A stretch of DNA of 64,000 nucleotides from JABDMH01 sp965223165 (lineage in GTDB: Bacteria > Bacteroidota > Bacteroidia > Chitinophagales > Saprospiraceae). The DNA lies in contig CBDCVQ010000020.1 of the NCBI GenBank assembly GCA_965223165.1, positions 558,001-622,000 of the forward strand, read 5' to 3'. The position numbers and the translations under genes were made by a program. Shown here piece by piece: positions 33,838-41,993 of this stretch. The notes under the pieces were generated by a model. The model searched no databases, was not told the DNA's origin, and saw only the letters and a program-made list of their open reading frames with translations. Numbering within the stretch: position 1 is the stretch's first letter; each line of letters starts with the position of its first letter.

Positions 33838-35049
33838 ATGCCACGAACACTATTTTTTACTTGTGTCGGTTTGCTTGTAATTTCTTCGCAGATTGCCTAC
33901 GGGCAGTGCTTCGAGGACCCGCCCGGTAGCGGTAACTACAAAGCGCTGGACGGGGGTCGATGCGCCAATACTATCCCCACAGCCGTGCCCTTTCTGCGCA
34001 TCACTCCAGATGCGAGGACCGGGGCCATGGGCGATGCGGGCGTGGCCATCTCGCCCGATGCCAACAGCATGCATATCAACACCTCCAAACTAGCCTTTGC
34101 CGAGACAGATTTTGCGCTTTCAGCTACCTACTCGCCTTGGTTGCGATCACTAGGGCTGCAGGACGTGTATCTGGCTTATCTGTCAGGATATCGCCGCATT
34201 GACGAATTACAAACATTGGGCTTCAGCCTACGATATTTCTCACTTGGTGACATTCAGTTTACAAATATCAATGGGGAGCCTGCCGGTAATGGACGGCCCA
34301 ACGAATTCGAGCTCGCGGTAGGATTTGCCCGGAAGCTCGGCGAGAATTTCTCCGTGGGCGTCAACGGCAAGTTTATCTACTCGAATCTCGCCGCCGGCCA
34401 AGAAGTGGGGGGTATCGAGATCAATCCCGGTGTGGCTGGAGCCGCAGACATATCTTTCTATTACGGCATACCGCTAGATGCCAGCAAGCTCACGCTCGGA
34501 TTGGCGCTGTCAAACCTGGGATCCAAGATCACTTATACCAAGGAGACAAACGATTTCCTCCCTGTGAACTTTGGACTGGGTGCCGCCTGGGAATTTGAGC
34601 TCGATGCCTACAACAAACTGACGGTGACGGCCGACATCAACAAGCTGATGGTGCCAACACCGCAGCACGAGTTTGTCGATGTGGATCCGGAAAACGGCGT
34701 CAATGACTATCGCGACAAGTCCTTTTTTCGGGGTGTGTTAGGCTCTTGGTCTGATGCGCCGGAAGGCTTCAGCGAAGAATTGAAAGAGATCACCTACTCC
34801 GTCGGGGCTGAGTACTGGTACGACAATCAGTTTGCTCTTAGGGCGGGTTACTTCTATGAAAATCCACTCAAAGGCGACAGGAAGTACTTCACGACCGGTC
34901 TTGGGTTGAAGTATAATGTCTTTGGCATCAACATGTCCTATCTCATCAGCACGGGGAATACCATCAATTCCAGCAATCCACTGGACAAGACATTGCGATT
35001 CTCGCTGCTGTTTGACTTTGGGGCGCTTGATGCAGCCGACGGCAATTAG
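33838..35049 (+). CDS. porV: Type IX secretion outer-membrane protein PorV (LptO)
   Basis: FadL-like 14-stranded barrel that carries cargo from the SprA pore to PorU. The 403 residues start with a signal peptide (FFTCVGLLVISSQIAYGQ); then the family hallmark PFLRITPDARTGAMGDAGVAISPDANSMHINTSKLAFA, WLRSLGLQDVYLAYLSGY, and C-terminal strands ending FSLLFDFGAL. Position right after porU supports the call. Downstream is the convergent rnpB gene. Confidence 0.94.
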   Translation: MPRTLFFTCVGLLVISSQIAYGQCFEDPPGSGNYKALDGGRCANTIPTAVPFLRITPDARTGAMGDAGVAISPDANSMHINTSKLAFAETDFALSATYSPWLRSLGLQDVYLAYLSGYRRIDELQTLGFSLRYFSLGDIQFTNINGEPAGNGRPNEFELAVGFARKLGENFSVGVNGKFIYSNLAAGQEVGGIEINPGVAGAADISFYYGIPLDASKLTLGLALSNLGSKITYTKETNDFLPVNFGLGAAWEFELDAYNKLTVTADINKLMVPTPQHEFVDVDPENGVNDYRDKSFFRGVLGSWSDAPEGFSEELKEITYSVGAEYWYDNQFALRAGYFYENPLKGDRKYFTTGLGLKYNVFGINMSYLISTGNTINSSNPLDKTLRFSLLFDFGALDAADGN

Positions 35050-35073
35050 CCACTCCTGCGCCTGGACAAGAAA

Positions 35074-35481
35074 GGATAAGGTCGAAGAGGCTGTAAACCG
35101 GATTCTGTTCCTCAGATCGTGAGGCCCCTATCATTTATCTGGCCCTGACTTCACAGCCGGGGTCTAGCTGCCTACCCCCTCCGGCAGCCCGAAGGCATTT
35201 GAGCGGGTCACTCAAGATACTTGCGCATCACCGGAGTATACACGGCATTTCAACCCACAAGGTTTATCCCAATCCCATGTTGCCATAGGATTGCGTGCGC
35301 TCTTACCGCACGTTTTCACCCTTACCGATCTGCATCGGCGGTATAGTTTCTGCGACACTTTCTGTTTCTACGCCAGGCGTAGAACCCATCGGCTAGATGG
35401 TGTGGTACCCTACGTTGTCCGGATTTTCCTCGCCCTATACGTTTATACAGGTCGCGATAGAGCACCTCCTCGTCCTTATCC
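35074..35481 (-). ncRNA. rnpB: RNase P RNA (bacterial type A)
   Basis: The catalytic RNA that matures tRNA 5' ends. On the minus strand: GGCGAGGAAAATCCGGAC near the 5' end (the P4/J region), the internal CAGAAACTATACCG stretch, TACCTCCGGTG-like P-helices, then ...GATAAATGATAGGGGC and GGAACAGAATCCGGTTTACAG at the 3' end, the order typical of bacterial RNase P RNA. The two ends pair: GGATAAGG (35474-35481) with CCTTATCC (35074-35081), continued by CGAGGAGG (35465-35472) with CCTCTTCG (35083-35090), giving a P1 helix of about 16 pairs. Length about 408 nt. The ends are set by this helix and may be off by a few bases. Confidence 0.92.
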
Positions 35482-35486
35482 GAATA

Positions 35487-35516
35487 CAAAAATAATTCTT
35501 CCTTATTTATTACAAA
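35487..35516 (-). promoter_or_regulatory. Promoter of rnpB
   Basis: On the minus strand: TTTG (35513-35516), 18 bases, TATTTTTG (35487-35494). Both boxes match the Bacteroidota consensus and transcription would start a few bases later at the first pairs of helix P1. Confidence 0.75.
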
Positions 35517-35573
35517 GTGATTATAAATTATAAATTTGTTTAATATGAATATTCGCCTTGGTGGATACTTATA

Positions 35574-38500
35574 ATGATCCAACGACTAAATCAGTTCCAA
35601 AATGCCCTGCTCTACTGGCTGCTGGCTGGTGGTCTGTTGATGGCTACCGTCTACGTCCATTATCTCTTTCACCATCGTAGCACCATCGGGCAGGCCAAGG
35701 CCTCCCTAGAACAATACCTTCATGATACCGAAGACGAGTTAGAGCAGATCCTGGCGGATGACTCCCTGCTTTGCCGACTCGCAGGCCTCTTTCATGATGC
35801 CGAGGTGGATCTAGCGGATCGACAAAGTGCCATTCAGCTGGCGCAGAAGGACTTCACCTTGTTTATCTATCACGACGACCGGCTCGTCTACTGGTCAAAT
35901 GATCAGGCACCCACTCCGCCCCTCAGCGCGATACGATCAGACAATCCCTACTTTCAAGACCAAAAGAACCTTTATCGCCTGACGCGCGTGAGCAAGAGTC
36001 TGCAGGGACGGCCAGCTACCGTGGCCGCGTGTATTCCCTTTCGCTTGGGGTCAAATGTGCATCCGTATGGACACATTGATCAGCGGATCCCACGTCGGCT
36101 TGAACTCACGACCAGCCCATCTAACCTGCTTGTTCGTACGGCCGATGGCGACGAGTTTATCTATCTCAAGGGGAGTGTCTTTAATGCCATAAATGCCAAA
36201 GAATCGGGCATTCTTATCTTTCTCTACGGTTTGGCCTTTCTCTTCGTGGCGGTTCTTGTCCAGCGTATTTGCCATATCGTCCACGATAGAATGGGCAGAT
36301 GGGCTGCCATTGGCTTTCTCTTGTTTACGGTGCTGGCGATCCGTGGCCTATCGCTGCTCTTTGATCTCACTGGCAGGTTTACAGCGGTGCGGACCTTTCA
36401 AAGCGATCTAATGGCGCCCGCCTTCGAGGCATCGCTCGGTGATATGCTCATCAATGCGGTGCTCCTCCTGTGGGTATCGCTTTATGTGACCAAACATCTC
36501 CGCCTTAAGCTCTCTGCGAGCAGCCGACTGGCCACACTCGCCGCATCTTTCAGCGCCTATTTCATCATCGCATTGGTCTTTGTGCTCTTTACAGATTTCG
36601 CCCAAAAATTGATCCAGGAGACCTCTATCAATTTCAACTTTGACAGTGTGTTCAATCTGGACCGCATCAGCATACAGGCACTGCTGCTAGTTATTCTTCT
36701 TTTGTTTTCTCTCTTTGTCTGGTCTGCCAAACTGAGTGCCATCACGCTGGAGGCAAGCGTACCCTTGATGTCCAAAATTGCGGTAGCTTTACTCGCCATC
36801 GTCGCCAGTCTGCCTGTCTGCCATACCTTATGCCCTAATATTCCCCTCTTTGCCTTTGCGCTCGTCACCGGTATCTGTCTACTCCTGCTCGATGTTTTTC
36901 TGGAGGCTAAGGGGCCCAATTTCACCTGGATCGTGCTCTGGCTAGTAGTCTTGTCGGGCTTTTCCTCCATCCTACTCTACAAGTACAACAAGGATGAGGA
37001 TGAGGGTGTACGCCTGGCCATTGCCAAGGCCCTTGTCGAGCAGACCGACACGGTAGCACTAGCGGAGATCGCCAAGCTCCTGAAGGCTTTGGAGGAGCCT
37101 CTCGCACAAGCTAGTTCGCGCGAAGCGGTGATTCGAATGCTTGAGGAGGGCATCGCCCAGAGCTCTTCATACCTTACTCATTACTACCAGTTGGCTTTTC
37201 CCGATGCCAGCGTGCTGCAAGGCGCTGCCGAGATTGACTTTCAAGACATTCTTTTCTACCACCGGAATAAAGTACTGGATCACTACGTAGTCTCGGTTGA
37301 TGCCGCACAAGGCACCACGGTACTGGCTGCCTTCAACAAACAACTCAGCAACCCCTATCTTCCCTTGCCGAGTCTCGTACCGGTCAGCGATTTTAAGGGC
37401 ATCCCGTCTTTGGCTGAGTATGACTACGCTATCTATCAAAACCGGCGATGTATTGAGCGCAGCTCGTCAGGACACAAAATGGTCTTCGAAGGTGAAGAAC
37501 CCATGATCGGCAGGTATGCCCTGGATTACCCCAGCAATCGCATCGAATTGACCTATAACAATGGCAGCTATCTGATCGTGGTGGGTCGTCGCTTGACCGG
37601 GCTGATTAAACCAGTGTCGTTGTTCTCGTATCTCTTTGTCACCACGGTGCTGGTACTACTGTCGCTGTTACTGATCAATGCCGTGTTCACTTTTCTTCCG
37701 GCAGACTTCAACTTTAACCTGGGCAGTCAGATTTCCCTTCGCAATAAGATACAGGTATCGGTCCTGGCGCTGATTGTGCTCTCCTTTGTCATCATTGGGC
37801 TGGTCACGGTATTCTACTTTCGCAGCACGGCCGAAAAGTCACACGTGGATCGACTAGAACAAACGGCCTCTTCCTTACAGCAGGAGATCCAGGCCAGCAT
37901 GGAAACGTACCGACCAGGCTCCTTCGATTCGGTCTTTGTGGAGGCCGTCCCTGCCTTGGCCAACAAATACAATACCCATATCCAGTACTTTGATGCGGCG
38001 GGCATGCTCAAAGTGACTTCTGACCACGAGGCCCTTAAGGAGGGTCTGACAAACGACCGCATGAGTGTGGTACCTCTGATCAACATCAAGAAATTTGGCG
38101 AGACCCTGCTGATCCATGACCCCGTGTCGATGCGCAACACCTTTAAGACGGTCTACTTCTCACTGGTGAATGCCAATAACGATTTGCTGGGTTTTGTGGG
38201 TCTCCCAGTATATCCCGGTTCATCCGACTCGACCACCCAAGTGAAGGAGTTCATGGGCACCTTGCTCAATGTGTATGTGTTTCTCCTGCTCATCGCCGGT
38301 GCATTTGCCTTGGCGGTGGCCAACAGTATCACCCGGCCCATGACCGTACTGGGACAAAAACTGAAGGAGTTTAAATTGGGGAGATCCAATGAGCCTCTCG
38401 AATGGAAGACCAATGACGAGCTGGGCGTACTGATTCAGGAGTATAATCAGATGATCGTCAAGCTGGACGAAAGCGCCGACCTGCTGGCCCTTACCGAACG

Positions 38501-39212
38501 TGAAGTAGCCTGGCGGGAAATGGCCAAGCAGGTCGCGCACGAAATCAAAAACCCACTGACCCCCATGCGGCTCAGCATACAGCACCTCCAGCACGCCATG
38601 CAAAATGCCGACCCCATCGAGTCCCGGCAATTGGTGCAGCGTGTGGGTATCACCCTGATCGAACAGATTGACAATCTGTCTAAGATCGCAGCAGAATTTT
38701 CCACCTTTGCCAAGATGCCTAGGCCCCAGTATGAGCGCATTGTGCTCAATGACCTGGTTACCTCTGTGCATGACCTGTTTAAGAAGCGGGACGACATGGA
38801 CTTCAACCTCTATGTACCCATCGACGAAATCTATGTCAACGCCGATCGGAGCCATCTCCTACGGGTCCTCAATAACTTGATCAAGAATGCCATCCAGGCC
38901 ATTCCCGCCAGTCGCCGAGGGGTCATCGACATCAAACTGGAGCAGCTCTCCGACAGCACGATCATTCAGGTGAGGGACAATGGCAAGGGGATCAGCAAGG
39001 ACATGCGGGACAAGGTTTTCTATCCCAACTTTACGACCAAAACATCTGGCACGGGCCTTGGACTGGCGATCTCAAAAAATATCGTGGAATCCTTTGGCGG
39101 GCGCATGTATTTCGAGACCGAAGAGGGGTCGGGTACGACCTTCTTCTTTGAATTGCCCTTGCTCAGGAATGTCGAGCATGACTACCACTACAGACAGATC
39201 CTGGAATCCTAA
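35574..39212 (+). CDS. NtrY-like membrane sensor histidine kinase
   Basis: A 1212-residue kinase. Residues 1-35 hold one membrane segment, then a ~160-residue periplasmic region, a block of about seven membrane segments (~205-460), a second soluble sensor region (~480-680), two more membrane segments and a periplasmic loop, then HAMP (NSITRPMTVLGQKLKEF), HisKA with the phospho-acceptor in VAHEIKNPLTPMRLS (H989), and HATPase (NNLIKNAIQAI, DNGKGIS, GTGLGLAISKNIVESFGG). The H-box is of the NtrY class, which normally pairs with NtrC-type regulators; none is adjacent. The AT-rich gap to rnpB probably holds its promoter. Confidence 0.9.
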   Translation: MIQRLNQFQNALLYWLLAGGLLMATVYVHYLFHHRSTIGQAKASLEQYLHDTEDELEQILADDSLLCRLAGLFHDAEVDLADRQSAIQLAQKDFTLFIYHDDRLVYWSNDQAPTPPLSAIRSDNPYFQDQKNLYRLTRVSKSLQGRPATVAACIPFRLGSNVHPYGHIDQRIPRRLELTTSPSNLLVRTADGDEFIYLKGSVFNAINAKESGILIFLYGLAFLFVAVLVQRICHIVHDRMGRWAAIGFLLFTVLAIRGLSLLFDLTGRFTAVRTFQSDLMAPAFEASLGDMLINAVLLLWVSLYVTKHLRLKLSASSRLATLAASFSAYFIIALVFVLFTDFAQKLIQETSINFNFDSVFNLDRISIQALLLVILLLFSLFVWSAKLSAITLEASVPLMSKIAVALLAIVASLPVCHTLCPNIPLFAFALVTGICLLLLDVFLEAKGPNFTWIVLWLVVLSGFSSILLYKYNKDEDEGVRLAIAKALVEQTDTVALAEIAKLLKALEEPLAQASSREAVIRMLEEGIAQSSSYLTHYYQLAFPDASVLQGAAEIDFQDILFYHRNKVLDHYVVSVDAAQGTTVLAAFNKQLSNPYLPLPSLVPVSDFKGIPSLAEYDYAIYQNRRCIERSSSGHKMVFEGEEPMIGRYALDYPSNRIELTYNNGSYLIVVGRRLTGLIKPVSLFSYLFVTTVLVLLSLLLINAVFTFLPADFNFNLGSQISLRNKIQVSVLALIVLSFVIIGLVTVFYFRSTAEKSHVDRLEQTASSLQQEIQASMETYRPGSFDSVFVEAVPALANKYNTHIQYFDAAGMLKVTSDHEALKEGLTNDRMSVVPLINIKKFGETLLIHDPVSMRNTFKTVYFSLVNANNDLLGFVGLPVYPGSSDSTTQVKEFMGTLLNVYVFLLLIAGAFALAVANSITRPMTVLGQKLKEFKLGRSNEPLEWKTNDELGVLIQEYNQMIVKLDESADLLALTEREVAWREMAKQVAHEIKNPLTPMRLSIQHLQHAMQNADPIESRQLVQRVGITLIEQIDNLSKIAAEFSTFAKMPRPQYERIVLNDLVTSVHDLFKKRDDMDFNLYVPIDEIYVNADRSHLLRVLNNLIKNAIQAIPASRRGVIDIKLEQLSDSTIIQVRDNGKGISKDMRDKVFYPNFTTKTSGTGLGLAISKNIVESFGGRMYFETEEGSGTTFFFELPLLRNVEHDYHYRQILES

Positions 39213-39236
39213 GACCTACTCCGTTTGGATCCAATA

Positions 39237-40193
39237 TCAACTTGCAAGAAGAGTAGACTTGAGGGCAGGACGCTGTGTGATTTCATGGAAACATATAACG
39301 TCCTTACCAAAGTAGTGAAATACCATACTCCTTCTTGTGGCACCTGGTTTGGCAATAGGTTCACCTCCATGCAGCAAGTTGGCATGCCAGATTAGTGCAT
39401 CGCCTTTCTTGGCCGTGAAGATCTTCTTTTCATATTGAGGATTCTCCGTCAACAGTTCAGAAATCTTGTCTTCGTAACTACTATAGGGCTTTGGTCCCAG
39501 TAGCAGTGTTGATCCTTGGTTGCCGTAATCGCCGTTGTACACATATCCCAGCTGGTGCGAGCCGGGATAATAGTGTAACGGTCCACAGTCTCGATCAATG
39601 TCTTCAAGAGCTATCCAGATCGCGATCAGGTTTCCCTCGGGAAACGTCGTCATGTGTATCGCATCCGAGTGCGACCGCTGCTGGCTGCCCGTTAGGAAAT
39701 TTATACTTTGAAACAGCTCAGCCTCTCTTCCCAAGAGGCTACTGAGAATTTGTAAGACCTTTTCGTCTTGGCCAATAGCCCTGAGCAGCTCTGACCTTTT
39801 AATAGCAAACATGATCTTATTGCCGTACTTCCACCTTACTTTCTTTTGCCTTATGAGACGGTCAACCTCCTCATTAACAGCATCGACTTTAGTGGGACTC
39901 AGCAGGCGCCTGATAATAGCATACCCATTCTCTTGCCAATTTCTGAGAGACTCAGCACTACTTTCATCCAGGTTCAGCTGCTTAAGACATTTGGCGAGTG
40001 AGTGATCAAAAGTAGGTGAGGAAGGCTCGAAAGTATCGGTAACCGGCATAAAATCCTGCATTGAAATCGGTGAGTAGTATCTCTTCCGAATACCATACTT
40101 CTTATATAGGTGCACATTCCCTCCGAGCGCCTTCTTGTGGCACATATTGTAGAGAAGGTAAAGTATCTTCAACCTCCGGAGAAACCGCATCAT
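39237..40193 (-). CDS. Phytanoyl-CoA dioxygenase (PhyH)-family protein
   Basis: A 318-residue Fe(II)/2-oxoglutarate dioxygenase. Iron ligands: His-X-Asp in SHSDAIHM (H165, D167) and the distal His in NLLHGGEPI (H265); the 2-oxoglutarate-binding Arg is in ATRRSMVFHY (R277 or R278). Also seen: the GPLHYYPGSHQLG motif. The N-terminal ~45 residues are basic and hydrophobic with no clear cleavage site. Substrate unknown; such enzymes hydroxylate lipids or secondary metabolites. The base composition is more AT-rich than its neighbours and the gene stands alone next to a repeat remnant, so recent acquisition is possible. Confidence 0.85.
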   Translation of the reverse strand: MMRFLRRLKILYLLYNMCHKKALGGNVHLYKKYGIRKRYYSPISMQDFMPVTDTFEPSSPTFDHSLAKCLKQLNLDESSAESLRNWQENGYAIIRRLLSPTKVDAVNEEVDRLIRQKKVRWKYGNKIMFAIKRSELLRAIGQDEKVLQILSSLLGREAELFQSINFLTGSQQRSHSDAIHMTTFPEGNLIAIWIALEDIDRDCGPLHYYPGSHQLGYVYNGDYGNQGSTLLLGPKPYSSYEDKISELLTENPQYEKKIFTAKKGDALIWHANLLHGGEPIAKPGATRRSMVFHYFGKDVICFHEITQRPALKSTLLAS

Positions 40194-40225
40194 TGTCCTC
40201 TGATTTTGGGCTTGACCTAAAGTAC

Positions 40226-40233
40226 CAAAAATA
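40226..40233 (-). promoter_or_regulatory. Possible -7 element for the PhyH-like gene
   Basis: TATTTTTG on the minus strand matches TAnnTTTG and lies 32 bases before the ATG. No good -33 TTTG is visible. Confidence 0.4.
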
Positions 40234-40757
40234 TTGTATGAGCCACTATCTCCATCACGATCCGGTCAGGGCAGTCGCATTACATTATCAAGGCTTCAGG
40301 GTGACAGCGAGCTACAATGTCGTCTGGCGGGGACGCCAAACGCAGCCTGATCTGGGCTGTGTGGTCCTTTGAGGCTAGTGGCCCTTGGAAAAACCGGCCG
40401 TGTCAAGCGTACTTGCCTGACACATACTAGCACGGTTATGCCATGGAGTAGTTGTCCTAGTGGAGTTTCGCATTAGATGGAGAGAAGATTAATGCCAGCG
40501 ATACTCGAGAAGAATAGTCAACGGGCGGGAGAATGTCAAGCGCTATGGGGCGCAGCGGCAGTGGCATTTGTCAGGACAACCTTTTGGCACAGCATGGTAG
40601 CAATGGCTATCAGATGTGTGCAAACTAATCGGTCGCTACAGGATATGAAAGGTAGTTATGCATGCAAACCCATCGAAGATTGCCCTTCCTGGCAGATAGG
40701 AGGAATCACGAAGTAGTGAGGTTCGGTCCTCAGTCTCTAGCGAGCCGATGCAAAACC
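40234..40757. other. Long intergenic region between the PhyH-like gene and sucD
   Basis: More than 500 bases without a gene I can support. It holds a hairpin (GTGTCA 40400-40405 with TGACAC 40418-40423) and one end of the CTAG-repeat family at 40457. A 79-codon frame begins inside that repeat end (ATG at 40477) but its translation matches nothing I know and has no ribosome-binding site. Confidence 0.4.
40457..40478. repeat. Solo end of the CTAG-repeat family, copy F
   Basis: The 22 bases starting CTAGTGGAGTTTCGCATTAG match the left end of copies B, C and E with one or two differences. Neither the inner core nor a second end follows, so it is a remnant or the product of a deletion. Confidence 0.75.
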
Positions 40758-41633
40758 TCAACCCCGATCCAACACAGCGGCTATCGTCGAGCCGATATCT
40801 GCGGGCGATTGCACTACATGGATGCCACAATCCTCCATGATTTGCATCTTGGCTGCCGCCGTGTCATCTTTACCTCCGATGATCGCACCGGCATGTCCCA
40901 TCTTCCGCCCCTTTGGTGCTGTCTGTCCGGCTATGAATCCCACCACAGGCTTCGTACCGTTTTCTTTGATCCAGTAGGCAGCCTCTGCTTCCATGCCGCC
41001 ACCGATCTCGCCGATCATGACGATGCCCTCCGTCTCAGGGTCATTCATCAACAGTTCCACAGCCTCCTTGGTGGTGGTGCCTACGATCGGATCTCCCCCG
41101 ATGCCGATGCACGTAGACTGTCCCAGCCCGGCTTTAGTGACCTGATCGACCGCTTCATAGGTCAATGTACCGGAGCGCGAAACGATACCGATGGTGCCCT
41201 TGCGATGGATGAAGCCTGGCATGATTCCCACTTTGGCTTCTTCGGGAGTGATGACACCGGGGCAATTGGGTCCCACCAGCCGGCTATCGCGATCCTCGAG
41301 ATAGGCCTTGGTCTTTACCATATCTTGTACCGGTATACCCTCCGTGATGCATATGATCACCTTGATCCCTGCATCAGCCGCCTCCATAATGGCATCCGGG
41401 GCAAAAGCCGGGGGTACAAAGATCACGGTCGTGTCAGCGCCGGTCTGAGCCACTGCCTGTTGGACGGTATTAAATACCGGGCGATCCAAGTGCGTACTAC
41501 CTCCTTTGCCAGGGGTCACGCCCCCTACCACATGGGTGCCATAGGCGATCATTTGCTCTGCGTGAAAAGTGCCCTCTTTTCCTGTAAAACCTTGTACGAT
41601 AATTCTCGAGTCCTTGTTGACCAGTACCGACAT
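40758..41633 (-). CDS. sucD: Succinate--CoA ligase, alpha subunit
   Basis: Substrate-level phosphorylation step of the TCA cycle. 291 residues: N-terminal CoA-binding fold (IIVQGFTGKEGTFHAEQM), VGPNCPGVITPEEAKVGIMPG, SRSGTLTYEAV, and the phosphohistidine in KGRKMGHAGAI (H247; H246 in E. coli). The beta subunit (sucC) is not in the window. It is the last gene of a minus-strand series after carA, eno and the DivIC-like gene. Confidence 0.95.
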   Translation of the reverse strand: MSVLVNKDSRIIVQGFTGKEGTFHAEQMIAYGTHVVGGVTPGKGGSTHLDRPVFNTVQQAVAQTGADTTVIFVPPAFAPDAIMEAADAGIKVIICITEGIPVQDMVKTKAYLEDRDSRLVGPNCPGVITPEEAKVGIMPGFIHRKGTIGIVSRSGTLTYEAVDQVTKAGLGQSTCIGIGGDPIVGTTTKEAVELLMNDPETEGIVMIGEIGGGMEAEAAYWIKENGTKPVVGFIAGQTAPKGRKMGHAGAIIGGKDDTAAAKMQIMEDCGIHVVQSPADIGSTIAAVLDRG

Positions 41634-41648
41634 AGGGGGGATGATTAG

Positions 41649-41957
41649 TTAATCGATGATGTATACCTGCTCGCCCGGTTTCTTCATGAAGTACTTTTCT
41701 CGGGCGTATTTCTCCTGGTTTTTGGTCAGATCTTGTTGCAGCAGCTTGGTGGCTTCGAGATCTGCAAGAAGAAACTCCTTTTCCTGCTCCAACTCATAGA
41801 TGGTCTGCTGCAACCTCCACTGCGTGATCAAAGAGCTCTTATCGAAGAAGGCGACCCAAACTCCGAAGACCGTAAAAGCCAAAATGTACTTGTTGAAAAG
41901 AAGAGATGTGATCCTTGTGAATAGCATACCTCTACTCGCCAGGATTGTAGTCTTCAT
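41649..41957 (-). CDS. FtsB/DivIC-type cell-division protein
   Basis: About 102 residues: a short cytoplasmic start, one membrane segment (NKYILAFTVFGVWVAFF), then a coiled coil (LQQTIYELEQEKEFLLADLEATKLLQQDL) and the family ending YAREKYFMKKPGEQVYII. It would be part of the FtsQLB-like divisome complex. The neighbourhood just after enolase is the usual place for ftsB/divIC genes, which supports the call. Start at the ATG of MKTTILASRG; a longer reading to 41987 is less likely. Confidence 0.83.
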   Translation of the reverse strand: MKTTILASRGMLFTRITSLLFNKYILAFTVFGVWVAFFDKSSLITQWRLQQTIYELEQEKEFLLADLEATKLLQQDLTKNQEKYAREKYFMKKPGEQVYIID

Positions 41958-41993
41958 ATCTGAGCGTTTAGGCTTTAAATATAACAATAATCT

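Noticed and set aside
40477..40716. 79-codon open frame beginning inside a repeat end
   Set aside because: No recognisable domain, no ribosome-binding site, and the start codon belongs to a mobile repeat remnant; probably chance.
40662..41648. Plus-strand frame of ~328 codons opposite sucD
   Set aside because: Antisense to sucD, which has all catalytic motifs; the plus-strand product resembles nothing.
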